DNA from: Komagataella phaffii GS115
Lineage: Eukaryota; Ascomycota; Pichiomycetes; Pichiales; Pichiaceae
Reading direction: 5' to 3'
Assembly (NCBI RefSeq): GCF_000027005.1
Contig: NC_012966.1
Location: 558,001 to 622,000 of the forward strand
DNA length: 64,000 nt
Every line of letters starts with the position of its first letter. The stretch's first letter is position 1. Made by a program: the position numbers and the translations under genes. Below are positions 1 through 10,020 of this stretch, in pieces. The notes beneath the pieces are model-generated. The model had not been told where the DNA came from. It ran no database searches and saw only the letters and a program-made list of their open reading frames with translations.

Positions 1-1405
1 CTTCCTCTTCTTCCTCAGATTCGTCTCTCTTTCGCTTCTTTTCGACGGTGTCCTCTTCACTGTCAGATTCATCATCAGAATCTTCATCCTTAACTGATTC
101 AGGTACAGCATCGGCATCAGCATTGTAAGCTGGTGCTTCAGTCAATTCAACCTTTTTCTGTTCACGGACAAGTCTAGTAGTAGTTCTTAAATCACGACCT
201 TCCAGGGTACTCAATCTAGACTCGACCTTAGCCCTAAAGTCAAGACCAACGTCACCAGAGTCATCACGGTCTTCAGAGAGTGCATCGTAACGCAGAGAAA
301 CAGCAGCTTTAGCGGCAAGAACACGGGCAATTTTACCCTTGTTCTTACCGGAGGCTTGTCCAACTAATGAGGCATGATACAATAAACCATACTTAGGTGT
401 GTCATGTTTAGTTTTCAAAGCTCTGAACAAAGCCTTTTCAGCACCCAGAATCTGGATAGTAGAAGCTGGAGCCTTGGCCAACGAAATCAAAGATCCGGCA
501 TGGGCGATTAAACGGGCACCAACAAGTTCTCCAACCAGGACTGTCAAATTAGGAGCAATGGCCTTCATTCTGGAACTCAGATAATTAGATAATTGTTCTC
601 TGTAAGCGGCGAATTCAACAATTTGTTCGGCTAATGCCTTGATGTTCTCTAAATCTATGTCGGTAATTTCAGTACCCATGGAAACTTCTGCAGCGGTCTT
701 AACCTGTTGTTCAACTTCTTCAGGTAAAATTTCACTCAAGTCAGTGTCCTGAGCATTGGTTCTAACGCCCATAGTCAAAATGATACGAGCATAGGCCACA
801 GAATCTGTAACAATCTTAGCCAGTTCAGGGAAATGCCATCCGTACCATTCCTTACTACGCATGGCATATGTGTTCAATTCCTTGTCCAGATCGTCAAGCA
901 AGGCAATCGCTTGAACAATCATTGTATCAACTTTATCCGCAGAAAATTTCAACTTATGACGGCCGATCGAGTGAGCAAGACCCAGAGACATGGTTGAAAG
1001 ATCCTTGTCTGAAAGACCAGGGAGCAACTCTGGTAAATATTCTCTGACAGCTCTGTACAAGTCCAAAGTTACGGCATCTGAGACGACGGAGAAGTTTAAT
1101 CCTAACTTGTTAACGGCATTAGCCAACTTGGTATCCGAAACAATCAGAGTAGACTTCTTATCGGACTTAGCCTCTTCCAAAAGCTTCTGAAGTTGGTTGG
1201 AGACTTTACCATCAATAACTGCGGTAGCCTCTTCTAAAGCATTGGCGGCAGAACTGAACTTGGAGAATGCGGCCACTTTGAACTGGTTGACAACTTTGTC
1301 AGCCGAGTTAAGATCCTGGATCAGAGTTGAAGATTTGTAGATCTTCTTATCTGAAGCCTTTAGGAGTGCATAACCGGCTGCAGTTTCTGTTAACACGTAA
1401 GCCAT
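1..1405 (-). CDS. NOP58: Nop58, box C/D snoRNP core protein (C-terminus cut by window edge)
   Basis: Nop58 is the nucleolar scaffold of box C/D snoRNPs, which guide 2'-O-methylation and cleavage of pre-rRNA. The complement reads from an ATG at 1405 with the family's N-terminus ([18 protein letters not shown]) and continues open to the window start, about 468 codons. The order is N-terminal domain, central coiled coil, then the Nop domain (including the stretch [15 protein letters not shown]). An acidic/lysine-rich tail begins ([14 protein letters not shown]) and runs off the edge. The family usually has about 510 residues, so only the last few dozen are missing. It is divergent from DNA2 across a 286 bp spacer. 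That spacer holds AAATTTTCA at 1447-1455, resembling the RRPE element of ribosome-biogenesis promoters; this is suggestive only. Confidence 0.95.
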   Translation of the reverse strand, partial: MAYVLTETAAGYALLKASDKKIYKSSTLIQDLNSADKVVNQFKVAAFSKFSSAANALEEATAVIDGKVSNQLQKLLEEAKSDKKSTLIVSDTKLANAVNKLGLNFSVVSDAVTLDLYRAVREYLPELLPGLSDKDLSTMSLGLAHSIGRHKLKFSADKVDTMIVQAIALLDDLDKELNTYAMRSKEWYGWHFPELAKIVTDSVAYARIILTMGVRTNAQDTDLSEILPEEVEQQVKTAAEVSMGTEITDIDLENIKALAEQIVEFAAYREQLSNYLSSRMKAIAPNLTVLVGELVGARLIAHAGSLISLAKAPASTIQILGAEKALFRALKTKHDTPKYGLLYHASLVGQASGKNKGKIARVLAAKAAVSLRYDALSEDRDDSGDVGLDFRAKVESRLSTLEGRDLRTTTRLVREQKKVELTEAPAYNADADAVPESVKDEDSDDESDSEEDTVEKKRKRDESEEEEE

Positions 1406-1691
1406 CTTTACTTGTAGTATGTCCTGTTTAGATTACCTGGTAACAGAAATTTTCACTGTGATTTTTTTATCAAATTTTTTTTCTTTGGAGCAGAGTAGAA
1501 ACTTTCTCGCGGTGCTCACAACCACTGATCTTTGGTGGTGTTTGGATGATCGACTTTTAGAAGGCACCTTCCAAGACGCGCGGCGCCGGTTGTGATCTAT
1601 ATTATAATAATATATTTGAAGGTCTTTCACAGTCGTCTCTTTGCCAACTTTCCTCTTAGTTGTACGACAGTTTTGAGGGTGGACTAACGAT

Positions 1692-4600
1692 ATGAGCCCT
1701 CCTAGTAAGCGAGTTAAGCCCGGTGGTAGGAGAAGAACTTATTTTTTCAAGCCCGAAGACTCGTTAACAACCAATCAAGAGGAAGATGTATTGCCTCTTG
1801 CCCAATCCACCGGGCTTCAGAACTCTTTAGAGAACACAATGACACCAACAAGGCCTAGAAAACGCGTTTCCAAAATTACTGAGACCTTGAGAAATAGAAA
1901 GTTGAATGGCCTGAGTTCTGATGATATGGTATTTTGGCAAGGGACGCCTAAATCGGATTCGATATCATCACTTTCGCCAGACAAACCTACCACACATAAC
2001 CTTCCGTCTTCTCCTACAAGACAGATCCCAATTTCAAACGTTGTCTATGATCCAATTGGTGAACTTGCAGAGAAGTACAACACAACATTTGACAATTTAG
2101 CATCACAAACCCCAATCACCTCTACCAATAAGATGCAGAGAAGATCTTCTGATTCACAGCCAGCGTCAAGAAAGAAAGTGGGCGATTTGTTTAATTTTGA
2201 ACATTCTCCTTCAATTCGACGAACTAAAACTGCTGGATTAGAAAATCTCGCCATTGGTGCTCCTGTTGAGGGCAAAGTTGGAGTAACGAAAAAGTTTGAA
2301 AAGCTTCTTGATGAGTTTCATCAAAGTTTTAGTGGCTCACCTGTAGATGTACCCATCAGCTCTAAGGAATCATCAAAATCACCTGGTCATTCTGCCAGTG
2401 AGCAAGACCAATCCGGATTTTCCGATGAGCTTGATATGGACGACATTAATCACTTACTGGAAATGACGCAGCCAAAGCCAAAAGTTCAAATAGCGACACC
2501 AAAAACTGAACTGCCCGTATCAAAAGACACAATAAAAGAGGAGCAAGACTCTTCGTTTGATGACACTAGCGATGATGATGACTTTGAAATGTTATTCAAC
2601 CAATTGGAAAGTCAAAACTCTGTAAAGAAGCTATCAACTCAGGAAAAGAAAATCAGACAATCAGATATGGAGTCTGTAGAAATTTTTCAGAGACATATTA
2701 AACAGGAATATGCAAACGATACAAGGCACAATAAATGTAAGGAGAATAAAGCAAAGCTTGCGGTGCCGAAGAAAGACGTATTTCGGTATCAAGTTGTGAA
2801 GATTCGAAAGGCCAAGTATAAGCTTGACAATTCAAAAGGCGAACAATTGATACTCACAGTTTCTGATGCCTGTTCAGTGCAAAGGAATATTGTAATCAGG
2901 GATTTTTGGGCAGAATTAGACATTGAAGAGGGGGATGTAATCCACATCATAGGGAAGGATCCCAGTCTGACCGACAAGAGAACTAACATTTTGATCTGGA
3001 ATCCTGATTTGCTACTTTCTTCCACTTTAGTAAGTGAATCTATAAGTTGCAAAAGAAGATCTTTTCTCAAGAATAAGCTCACCTTTCCAGGCGAGTCTTC
3101 CATTCCTTTGATTGTGGGGGTAATTGTTCATACAGTTTTTCAACAATGTCTTGCCGCTGGAAACATTACCGATGACTTTATCAGTACCCTGATTGAGAGT
3201 GAATTGAATGCTAATCTATTTTCCATATTTAGCATCAATGAATCGAGAGAAACGGTGAGGGAGAAAATCCAGGAGCACGTTCCCTTCATCAAGCAATGGC
3301 ATGATACATATACAAGAAGCATTCCAGTCTCAAAATCATCGACTGCAATTGGTGGGACTAAAGATAAGGCCATGGTTTCTGCTAGTAATATTTTAGATAT
3401 TGAAGAGAATATCTGGTCTCCAGTGTTTGGCTTAAGAGGGCTCATAGATGTCACTGTGGAGGCATGCATCAAAGGGCCTAACAATGATGGAAGGTTTGTT
3501 GTACCCCTGGAACTAAAAACCGGGTCAAGAGAGTATATCTCACATAGAGCGCAGGTTTCTCTTTATTCTTTACTGGTTAGAGAAAGATATGATATAGACT
3601 CAGATTACTTCTTTCTTGTTTTTACAAAGCTCAAGAGTGTTCAATTACATAATATCAAACAACATGATCTCAGACTTATTGTGCAGTTGCGCAATGAGCT
3701 TTCTGGTTACCTCAAACTGACAAATGGGTTGAATAAATTACCTCCCCTGATCAAACAATCCGAGTGCGATAGATGCGACGTTTTAGTTCCCTGCATGGCT
3801 TTGAACAAGCTAATTGAAAATGGGACATCCGAAGACAGTGGAATTCTGGAGCAAAAATATGAGCTGTTGACGAGCCATTTGGATAAAGAAGAATACAAAT
3901 TTTTTTTCAAAAAATGGGTGGGCTTAATTGATAAAGAATCTTTGACTCTAGACATGTTACAGAGACAGATATGGACATTGACGGCTACAGAAAAAGACAG
4001 AACGGAGGAACATGCTTAGGAGGGTTGGAAATTATTGAGATGGAAGAATCTTCCGTATCTAACTACAACTATCGCTATGTCTTGAATCGTGACTGTAATT
4101 CATCGAATGCACCATTAACTTCTGCTCAGTTCTCCAAGTATGACAGAATTTTAGTAAGCGATGAAGAAGGTCATTATGCATTGGCAGTTGGTTGTATTGA
4201 TCTTATAACCCCGACTACGGTAATCATTAGAACTGATAGAAGAATCGTTAACTCTTCCTTGAAGCTGCCAGGATTTAATGCAAGAAACAATCAAACCTTT
4301 CAATCTGTGCTGTCCAAGAGGGATTTTGAGATGTTACCGGCGGAGGTAAAAAATAAAACTTTCAGGATAGACAAAAATGAGTTTTACAATGGCTTGGCAT
4401 TAGCCAGGTTCAATATTTTGAACTTGTTTTTACCTGAATACGGGGATGAGAAAAGGAGAAGAATGGTTGTTGAGTTGAAGGCACCCAGCTTTTCAAATAA
4501 ACCTCTTCCTTACAACGTTTCGAAGCTTGGGTCTTTTAATCCTGACCAGCTTGCAGCCGTCAAGAAAGCACTGTGTACTGAGGACTATAGTTTGATTTTG

Positions 4601-5932
4601 GGAATGCCAGGTACTGGCAAAACTACGGTCATTGCACAGATAATAAGAATTATGGTAGCCAACGGAAAATCCGTATTACTAACCTCCCATACTCATTCTG
4701 CTGTGGATAGCATTCTTCTAAAGCTACTGGATGATGGTATAGACTTCTACCGTGTTGGTTCTGAGGCTAAAATTCACCCCTTGGTTCGAAAATTCATGCC
4801 CCAAAAACGTGGTTCCGCTGATATGAATAGTATTGAAGATTTCCAGAGAATGATTCATCAAGCACCTGTGGTTGCCGCTACCTGCATGGGAGTTGGAGAC
4901 TTGGTATTCAACTACCGAACGTTCGATTATTGTATTGTTGATGAAGCTTCACAGGTGTCCATGCCATTCTGTTTGGGACCTTTGAGATTCTGTGATAAAT
5001 TCATTCTTGTAGGCGACCATTTCCAACTACCTCCCTTAGTGAAAAATCCTGAAGCTCGTAATCAGGGCTTGGACAGATCATTGTTTAAGATTTTGAGTGA
5101 GAAGCATCCTCAAAGTGTCGTCTCTTTGAGCTATCAATATCGCATGTGCGCAGACGTGATGCTTCTATCCAACAAACTAATTTATGAAAACCGGTTAAAA
5201 TGTGGTAGCGATAACGTTGCCCAACGGTCTTTAAGAATTCCAATGAAAGAGAGACTGGATCACTTACTGCTTGATCCAAGTACACCGAAAAATCGATTGT
5301 GGCTTCACCACATCTTTGTAGAAGAGAACAGGGTTATCTTCTTGGACCATGATGACGTTCCAGCAAAAGAAAGAATGTCGACAGATAGAGTGGACAACCC
5401 AACTGAAGCAGAACTGGTTGGCCAAATTGTTGACAGTCTTATCAATTGTGGGTGTGACAGCAAGGAGATTGGTGTGATGTCGTTTTATCGAGCCCAGGTA
5501 AAATTGATGAAAACAAGACTTGTTTCTCATGTGCAAAATGTGGAGGTCATGACAGCAGATCAGTTTCAAGGAAGGGATAAAGAATGCATTATAATATCAC
5601 TAGTTCGATCCAACGCTACCAACTCAGTGGGTAATCTACTAAAAGAGTGGAGACGAATCAACGTTGCCATTACCAGAGCCAAATCAAAGTTACTAATTCT
5701 CGGCAGCAGGAAGACATTGGAACAACTTGAAACTCTGAAAGCCTTTTTGTCACTATTGAAAAGTAGAGGATGGATTTACAGACTGCCGCTTGGAGCTGAT
5801 TCCGTTTACAAAGGCCTCAAGCAAGATAACCATAAGACAGAGCCAGCCAGAAAAGACAATTCCAAAATGTCATTGAAAATGATAAAATCCAGGCCAATAT
5901 TGAAGGACATTTTCAATGACTTGGTAAACTAA
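1692..5932 (+). CDS. DNA2: Dna2 nuclease-helicase, reading frame split by a one-base frameshift near 3991-3995
   Basis: Dna2 trims Okazaki-fragment flaps and resects double-strand breaks. The first frame (1692-4019) carries the RecB-type nuclease: GLIDV near residue 585, ELKTG near 606, and the Fe-S cysteines, one near 451 and the cluster CDRCDVLVPC near 690. The second frame (in use by about 3996, to 5932) carries the superfamily 1 helicase: Walker A GMPGTGKTT, DEAS box, QYRM, and QGRDKE. The two frames overlap and neither is complete alone. Adding one A to the A5 run at 3991-3995 gives one continuous frame of 1413 residues, compared with about 1520 in Saccharomyces, and restores the family-like junction IW...GGTCLGGL. 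The apparent ATG at 3971 is not a real start. The gene is essential in other yeasts, so a sequence or assembly error is more likely than a real break. Confidence 0.93.
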
Positions 5933-6052
5933 TATTATTATCATACATCGTGTATATAGACGATCGATTAGCATTTTATTTAGTAGGCCCACGAGCCCAG
6001 TGATTTCTCGATTTAATAATTTGACATTTGATCCATTCGGCTGTCAACTCCA

Positions 6053-6775
6053 ATGAGTAGTTGTTTCTGTTCAAAGAGCCAAGAGACTGAAAAGCGAGGA
6101 GCTGTATCAGAAGACCAGCTAGTGATTTCTGATGATTCCACTCATCCTGCAAACTTGATCTGTGAACTCTGTAAGGTTTTCTATAACAACGGATGGGTGA
6201 CAGGTACTGGTGGTGGAATTTCCATCAGAGAAGGATCTAAGATCTACATAGCGCCCAGCGGTGTACAGAAGGAAAGAATGGTGCCAGACAACATGTTTGT
6301 GATGGACCTAGAATCAGAGAATTATTTGCGAACTCCTCTAACACTCAAGCCTTCTGCCTGCACTCCATTATTTCTCAGTGCTTACAAGATGAGAGACGCA
6401 GGTGCATGTATCCATACCCACTCTCAGGCGGCTGTCATGGTGACATTGCTGTATGATAAGGTGTTTGAAATTTCATCTATAGAGCAAATCAAAGCAATTC
6501 CAAAAGTCACTGAGAAGGGAAACTTGATGTACTCTGATAGGTTGGTGATTCCCATCATAGAAAACACTGAGAGAGAGGAAGATCTGACTGATTCTCTTCA
6601 GCAGGCCATCGAGGAATATCCTGGAACAACAGCTGTATTGGTAAGAAGACATGGTATCTACGTTTGGGGAGAAACCGTCTGGAAGGCCAAAGTTTACAAT
6701 GAGGCCATTGACTATTTGTTGGAGCTAGCTCTCAAGATGCATCAACTTGGTATTCCCACTGTAAAACAGAATTAG
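6053..6775 (+). CDS. MDE1: Methylthioribulose-1-phosphate dehydratase (methionine salvage)
   Basis: This is a class II aldolase-fold enzyme that dehydrates methylthioribulose-1-phosphate in the cytosolic methionine salvage pathway, which recycles methylthioadenosine from polyamine synthesis. The 240-residue protein shows the family glycine motif GTGGGISIR near residue 52, the AP-SG-QKERM phosphate-binding stretch, the zinc-binding HTHSQAA near 120 and a later metal histidine in RRHGIYVWG near 199. Length and motif order match yeast Mde1. It lies downstream of DNA2 on the same strand and is convergent with LSM8, with 61 bp between the two stop codons. Start: the first ATG of the frame. Confidence 0.95.
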   Translation: MSSCFCSKSQETEKRGAVSEDQLVISDDSTHPANLICELCKVFYNNGWVTGTGGGISIREGSKIYIAPSGVQKERMVPDNMFVMDLESENYLRTPLTLKPSACTPLFLSAYKMRDAGACIHTHSQAAVMVTLLYDKVFEISSIEQIKAIPKVTEKGNLMYSDRLVIPIIENTEREEDLTDSLQQAIEEYPGTTAVLVRRHGIYVWGETVWKAKVYNEAIDYLLELALKMHQLGIPTVKQN

Positions 6776-6836
6776 TTTTGTGTATCAATCATTATACATA
6801 TATATTGAAGGGGGTTGTTCTCTATTTTAATTATGT

Positions 6837-7254
6837 TCAATCCAATGCATGCCTTGTGTCACCTAACTGTCTGCCGTGTAATGAAGCCCAATTTATCGTT
6901 TCTTCTTCTTCCTCATCTACTAATCCTATGCACACCACATTGTTACCTCTCAATAAAAAGAGTCCTAAATCGATTGTTTGTGTTTCTTCTGTTAAATGGA
7001 ATACTCTTTCCTGTGCTTTTTCCAGTATTATGTTTGTAGAAACGTCAAACCCCTGAAGTATTCCCTAGAATCATTGTTAGTTTTACTCTCAAGAGAGAAT
7101 TATTCAGTTACACTTACAGTAATCAGTTTTCCATCCGAAGTAATCACTCTGACTGGCTCTTGTGTATTGTTAGTAGACTTTATCAAATCAGCAGCACGTC
7201 GCCTTCACCCTCCATTCAACACTTACTCTCAAGAAACGGCTTCAACATGGACAT
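6837..7254 (-). CDS. LSM8: Lsm8, U6 snRNA-binding Sm-like protein, two introns
   Basis: Lsm8 is the subunit that defines the nuclear Lsm2-8 ring, which binds the 3' end of U6 snRNA. Exon 1 is 7254-7227. Intron 1 is 7226-7159: GTAAGT, branch TACTAAC, AAG end. Exon 2 is 7158-7118. Intron 2 is 7117-7065: GTAAGT, branch AACTAAC, TAG end. Exon 3 is 7064-6837. The spliced product is 98 residues, the same size as animal Lsm8 (96). It contains Sm1 (VRVITSDGKLITGILQGFD, then NIIL) and Sm2 (LGLFLLRGNNVVCIGLVDEE), with ERVF between them as in Lsm8 homologues. Both introns follow the local consensus and the joins are exact in frame. The 176 bp upstream is shared with the divergent gene at 7431. Confidence 0.92.
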
Positions 7255-7430
7255 TATAGGTTCGAAGGATAACGAGAGATGAGATCCTCCTCGCGTTTAG
7301 ATACTAAGAATGATTACGTAACGATACTAGCGGATCAGCTACAACACATCAAGTGTAATGGTGGGAAGAAATGTGACTAAAGGCCCTGCCTTCCCTTGTT
7401 AGACCTCTTTTTCATCTACTTCACTAAAGA

Positions 7431-7979
7431 ATGGACACCAACAATACCAGTGTCTTCAGCACTAATCAGGAAGACTCTACTCTCGCAAACACTACCGTGG
7501 ATATGGATGACGATGATGAGGGTGGGCAGCTCTCTGAGGCCAGTTTAGACAAGGAAGACTGTATCCTCTGGGCTAGAAGGCTTGAACTGGAATGTATTTC
7601 TCTCAGAGAAAAGACGAGCCAGCAAGCCCCAGCAAGTTATAGAAGAAGAACTTTGGGCACAGCTCCACAAAAAAATGACCAAGAAACTGAATCGTTCATT
7701 CGAATGCTTGATATTAAGTTGTCCCACTCAATTGACAGCTTGGAACAGTTGATGAGTGAAAAAGTTAAGGCTTTGGAAAAAAGACAACTCATAATCTATA
7801 AAGAATTAACTCAAATGAACGCGTCTTTGGCAAGGATAGAAAGTTCTATCACGTCAACAGAGCCCCAAGAAAGTAGTCCGACACCAGAACTACCAGTGGA
7901 AATAAAATCTAGCAGAAGGAAGACAATTAATCAATTGCCTGACTCAAATTTTCGAACCAAACGTCGTCTCCAAGATTGA
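7431..7979 (+). CDS. Uncharacterised coiled-coil protein
   Basis: I do not recognise this 182-residue protein. It has an acidic, Ser/Thr-rich N-terminus (a DMDDDDE run near residue 25), a helical segment around 40-60, and a longer amphipathic stretch at roughly 85-135 with heptad-like spacing (SFIRMLDIKLSHSIDSLEQL). It ends in a Pro/Ser-rich linker and a basic tail (SSRRKT, FRTKRRLQD) that could be a nuclear localisation signal or microtubule or DNA contact. There is no signal peptide or membrane segment. The architecture resembles small kinetochore, spindle or chromatin-complex subunits, but that is only inference. It is divergent from LSM8 and convergent with TDA10, with 5 bp between the two stop codons. 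Confidence 0.7.
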   Translation: MDTNNTSVFSTNQEDSTLANTTVDMDDDDEGGQLSEASLDKEDCILWARRLELECISLREKTSQQAPASYRRRTLGTAPQKNDQETESFIRMLDIKLSHSIDSLEQLMSEKVKALEKRQLIIYKELTQMNASLARIESSITSTEPQESSPTPELPVEIKSSRRKTINQLPDSNFRTKRRLQD

Positions 7980-7984
7980 AAAAA

Positions 7985-8860
7985 TTATATCAAAGCACTG
8001 CCCAGTACTTGCCTCGTAAGGGAAATATCCAGGCTCAAAGTCTTTCCCACACATATGGAATTATTATTCAATAGCTTTTCATAATAAAGATAATAAGCAG
8101 GCATGTACCTATCTATGAATGCTTGTACCTGCTCGTCGGTCATGCCCATGCCCTTCTCTGCTATCAACTTATGTTCCTGTTCTAATCTCCAAGTTCGAAC
8201 GTTTTCCACAGAATTTGTCTTTAAAATTATCTGTGTATCAAAAGTATTCCACACCGGTAAATACCTTTCCAGTTCATTATTCAAGAATATAACGTTTTCC
8301 CTTTCAATCCCAACAAAACTAGGTGAAATTTCGACAATTTTCTTCCATCTGATTAGCAATTCCGATTCATTATCAAAGGGAGTAAACGAATTGAACCATC
8401 CTTCAAAAACTACTACGTCAATTGGTGATTGATCAACAACAAGCCATTCATCTGCCGGAGATCTATCACCTAGTCCACTGAACAGCGACTTGTCGTACCT
8501 GGGAATTTGCCAGTTGATAGCTCGTTGGATAATCCGGTTCAAAGCATCAATAAGAAGAGGCAAGTCATGAGTTCCAGGTAAGCCCCTACCCGAAATCAAT
8601 GGATTATTGGGATTTTCATCACTTAGTTCTTTCTGTGCTCTTCGTGTCAGATAAAAATCATCCATTGACATGCCAACAATATTTATACTTTTATAGATTG
8701 AACTCAGTCGTGAAACAAGATGTTGAGTCAAGTATGATTTACCAGATCCTTGAGGCCCTGACACTCCAATTATGAAAGCATTTCTCTCACTGGGGTCTGT
8801 TTTAGCTATCTGGTCCAGCTGAGGAGTTATGAATTCGATTGATTTGTCCAAGGAAGACAT
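7985..8860 (-). CDS. TDA10: P-loop kinase of the Tda10 / glycerate kinase-like family
   Basis: This is an ATP-binding protein of the phosphoribulokinase/uridine kinase-like fold. The yeast relative Tda10 has been linked by homology to plant D-glycerate 3-kinase, and its substrate is uncertain. I chose the ATG at 8860 (MSSLDKSIEF). It gives 291 residues, almost exactly the Saccharomyces length, whereas an upstream extension to 9010 adds an unconserved tail. Visible motifs are Walker A GPQGSGKS near residue 35-42, SMDDFYLTRR, RGLPGTHD near 100, IPRYDKS, and the Walker B-like VVVFEGWF. The stop sits 5 bp from the stop of the convergent gene at 7431. CIR1 lies 151 bp upstream on the same strand. 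Confidence 0.88.
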   Translation of the reverse strand: MSSLDKSIEFITPQLDQIAKTDPSERNAFIIGVSGPQGSGKSYLTQHLVSRLSSIYKSINIVGMSMDDFYLTRRAQKELSDENPNNPLISGRGLPGTHDLPLLIDALNRIIQRAINWQIPRYDKSLFSGLGDRSPADEWLVVDQSPIDVVVFEGWFNSFTPFDNESELLIRWKKIVEISPSFVGIERENVIFLNNELERYLPVWNTFDTQIILKTNSVENVRTWRLEQEHKLIAEKGMGMTDEQVQAFIDRYMPAYYLYYEKLLNNNSICVGKTLSLDISLTRQVLGSALI

Positions 8861-9011
8861 AAACTTGAGACGCTCAAACAAAAATACCAGAGTTTCTCGC
8901 CTGAGAACTCTCCAACTCACTAGCTTAAAACACCATGAACCACCCTTCACTGCTGCAACTACAATCCGGCTGAATTTCAAAAACATGAAAGTTAGATTCA
9001 TTCTATACATT

Positions 9012-9831
9012 TTAGATTAATTCCTTAATCCTGGCAACTAACTCATCAACATCCTTAACCTTTATACCAGCTTTACGGACAGGGGGCTCCTCCAGCTTCA
9101 AAACCTTTAGCCTTTGTTCAACAGAAACGCCAAGGTCCTCTGGTTTAAGAGTTTCAATAGGCTTCTTTTTAGCCTTCATCATCTTAGGAAGCGTGACAAA
9201 CTTAGGCTCGTTTAATCTTAAGTCAGTGGTGATGATCAATGGCAATTTAGCCTTAACAGTTTCTGCACCACCATCTATTTCCTTTGTGACAGTAACAGAA
9301 TCTCCTTCGATTATAACCTCTGAAGCATTGGTAGCTTGAGGCCAGTTCAATAAACCAGCCAGCATTTGTCCAGTTTGGTTAGAATCGTCATCGATTGCCT
9401 GCTTACCCAAAATAACCAGATTGAAATTGTCTTTCTCAACAACTTTTTGCAGAATCTTTGAAACTTGCAACGGTTCAACTTCCTGTTCGCCAACGTCAAC
9501 TAACGTAGATGTGTCGAAGCCTTTGGCTAATGCAATTCTCAATACATCTTGAGATTTAGTACCACCAATAGAAACGGCATGCAGCTTTTCAACAGCACCT
9601 TTATGTGCAGCCTTAATCTTGGCAGCTTCTTCGACCTAGAATTGGGTGTTAGTGGTTGAATCTTTCAAAGTTTGGCTTAAATTTCAGACTTACAGCAATA
9701 TCGTCAAAGGGGTTGATACTGAATTTGACCCCCTTAGTTTCAACGCCTGTCTGGGCCTTGTTAATTCTAGGCTTCAACGAAGCATCAATGACTCTTTTCA
9801 CTGGTACCAGTATTCTCAACTTTGTTGACAT
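9012..9831 (-). CDS. CIR1: Electron transfer flavoprotein beta subunit, one intron
   Basis: ETF beta pairs with ETF alpha in the mitochondrial matrix and passes electrons from flavin dehydrogenases to the ETF-ubiquinone oxidoreductase. Exon 1 is 9831-9694, the intron is 9693-9636 (GTAAGT, branch CACTAAC, CTAG end), and exon 2 is 9635-9012. The spliced protein has 253 residues; yeast Cir1 has 261. It starts [19 protein letters not shown] and reads through the join as NPFDDIA then VEEAAKIK, as in the family. The AMP/FAD-binding core [20 protein letters not shown] and the signature [20 protein letters not shown] are present. A candidate ETF regulator of the LYR family lies in the same window at 24.6 kb. 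Confidence 0.95.
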
Positions 9832-10020
9832 TTTGTATGCTTGAAGTTTCAAAAAGTTCCTTTGAAAGTCCCTCAATGAACTGGCAGAGTTTACGGAGAG
9901 CACGAAAGTGAACAATATTCCTTTAATTCTACAGTCTCGAAAAAAAAGTATCAGGGATCTTTGAGTAAGAAGTAACACTATACATCATCACTTTAAACCA
10001 TAAAATGGTGGATCTATTAA

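Noticed and set aside
3985..3996. Programmed -1 ribosomal frameshift in DNA2
   Set aside because: The heptamer in the zero frame is A-GAA-AAA, not a canonical slippery site, and no clear downstream stem was seen; a missing A is simpler.
3971..5932. Separate helicase gene starting at the ATG at 3971
   Set aside because: The helicase half starts abruptly inside conserved Dna2 sequence and overlaps the nuclease half; together they form one gene.
6778..7259. Three plus-strand frames of 74-92 codons
   Set aside because: They are antisense to the reconstructed LSM8 exons and introns and have low-complexity composition.
8861..9010. N-terminal extension of TDA10 from 9010
   Set aside because: The extra 50 residues are unlike the family and the ATG at 8860 gives the expected length.
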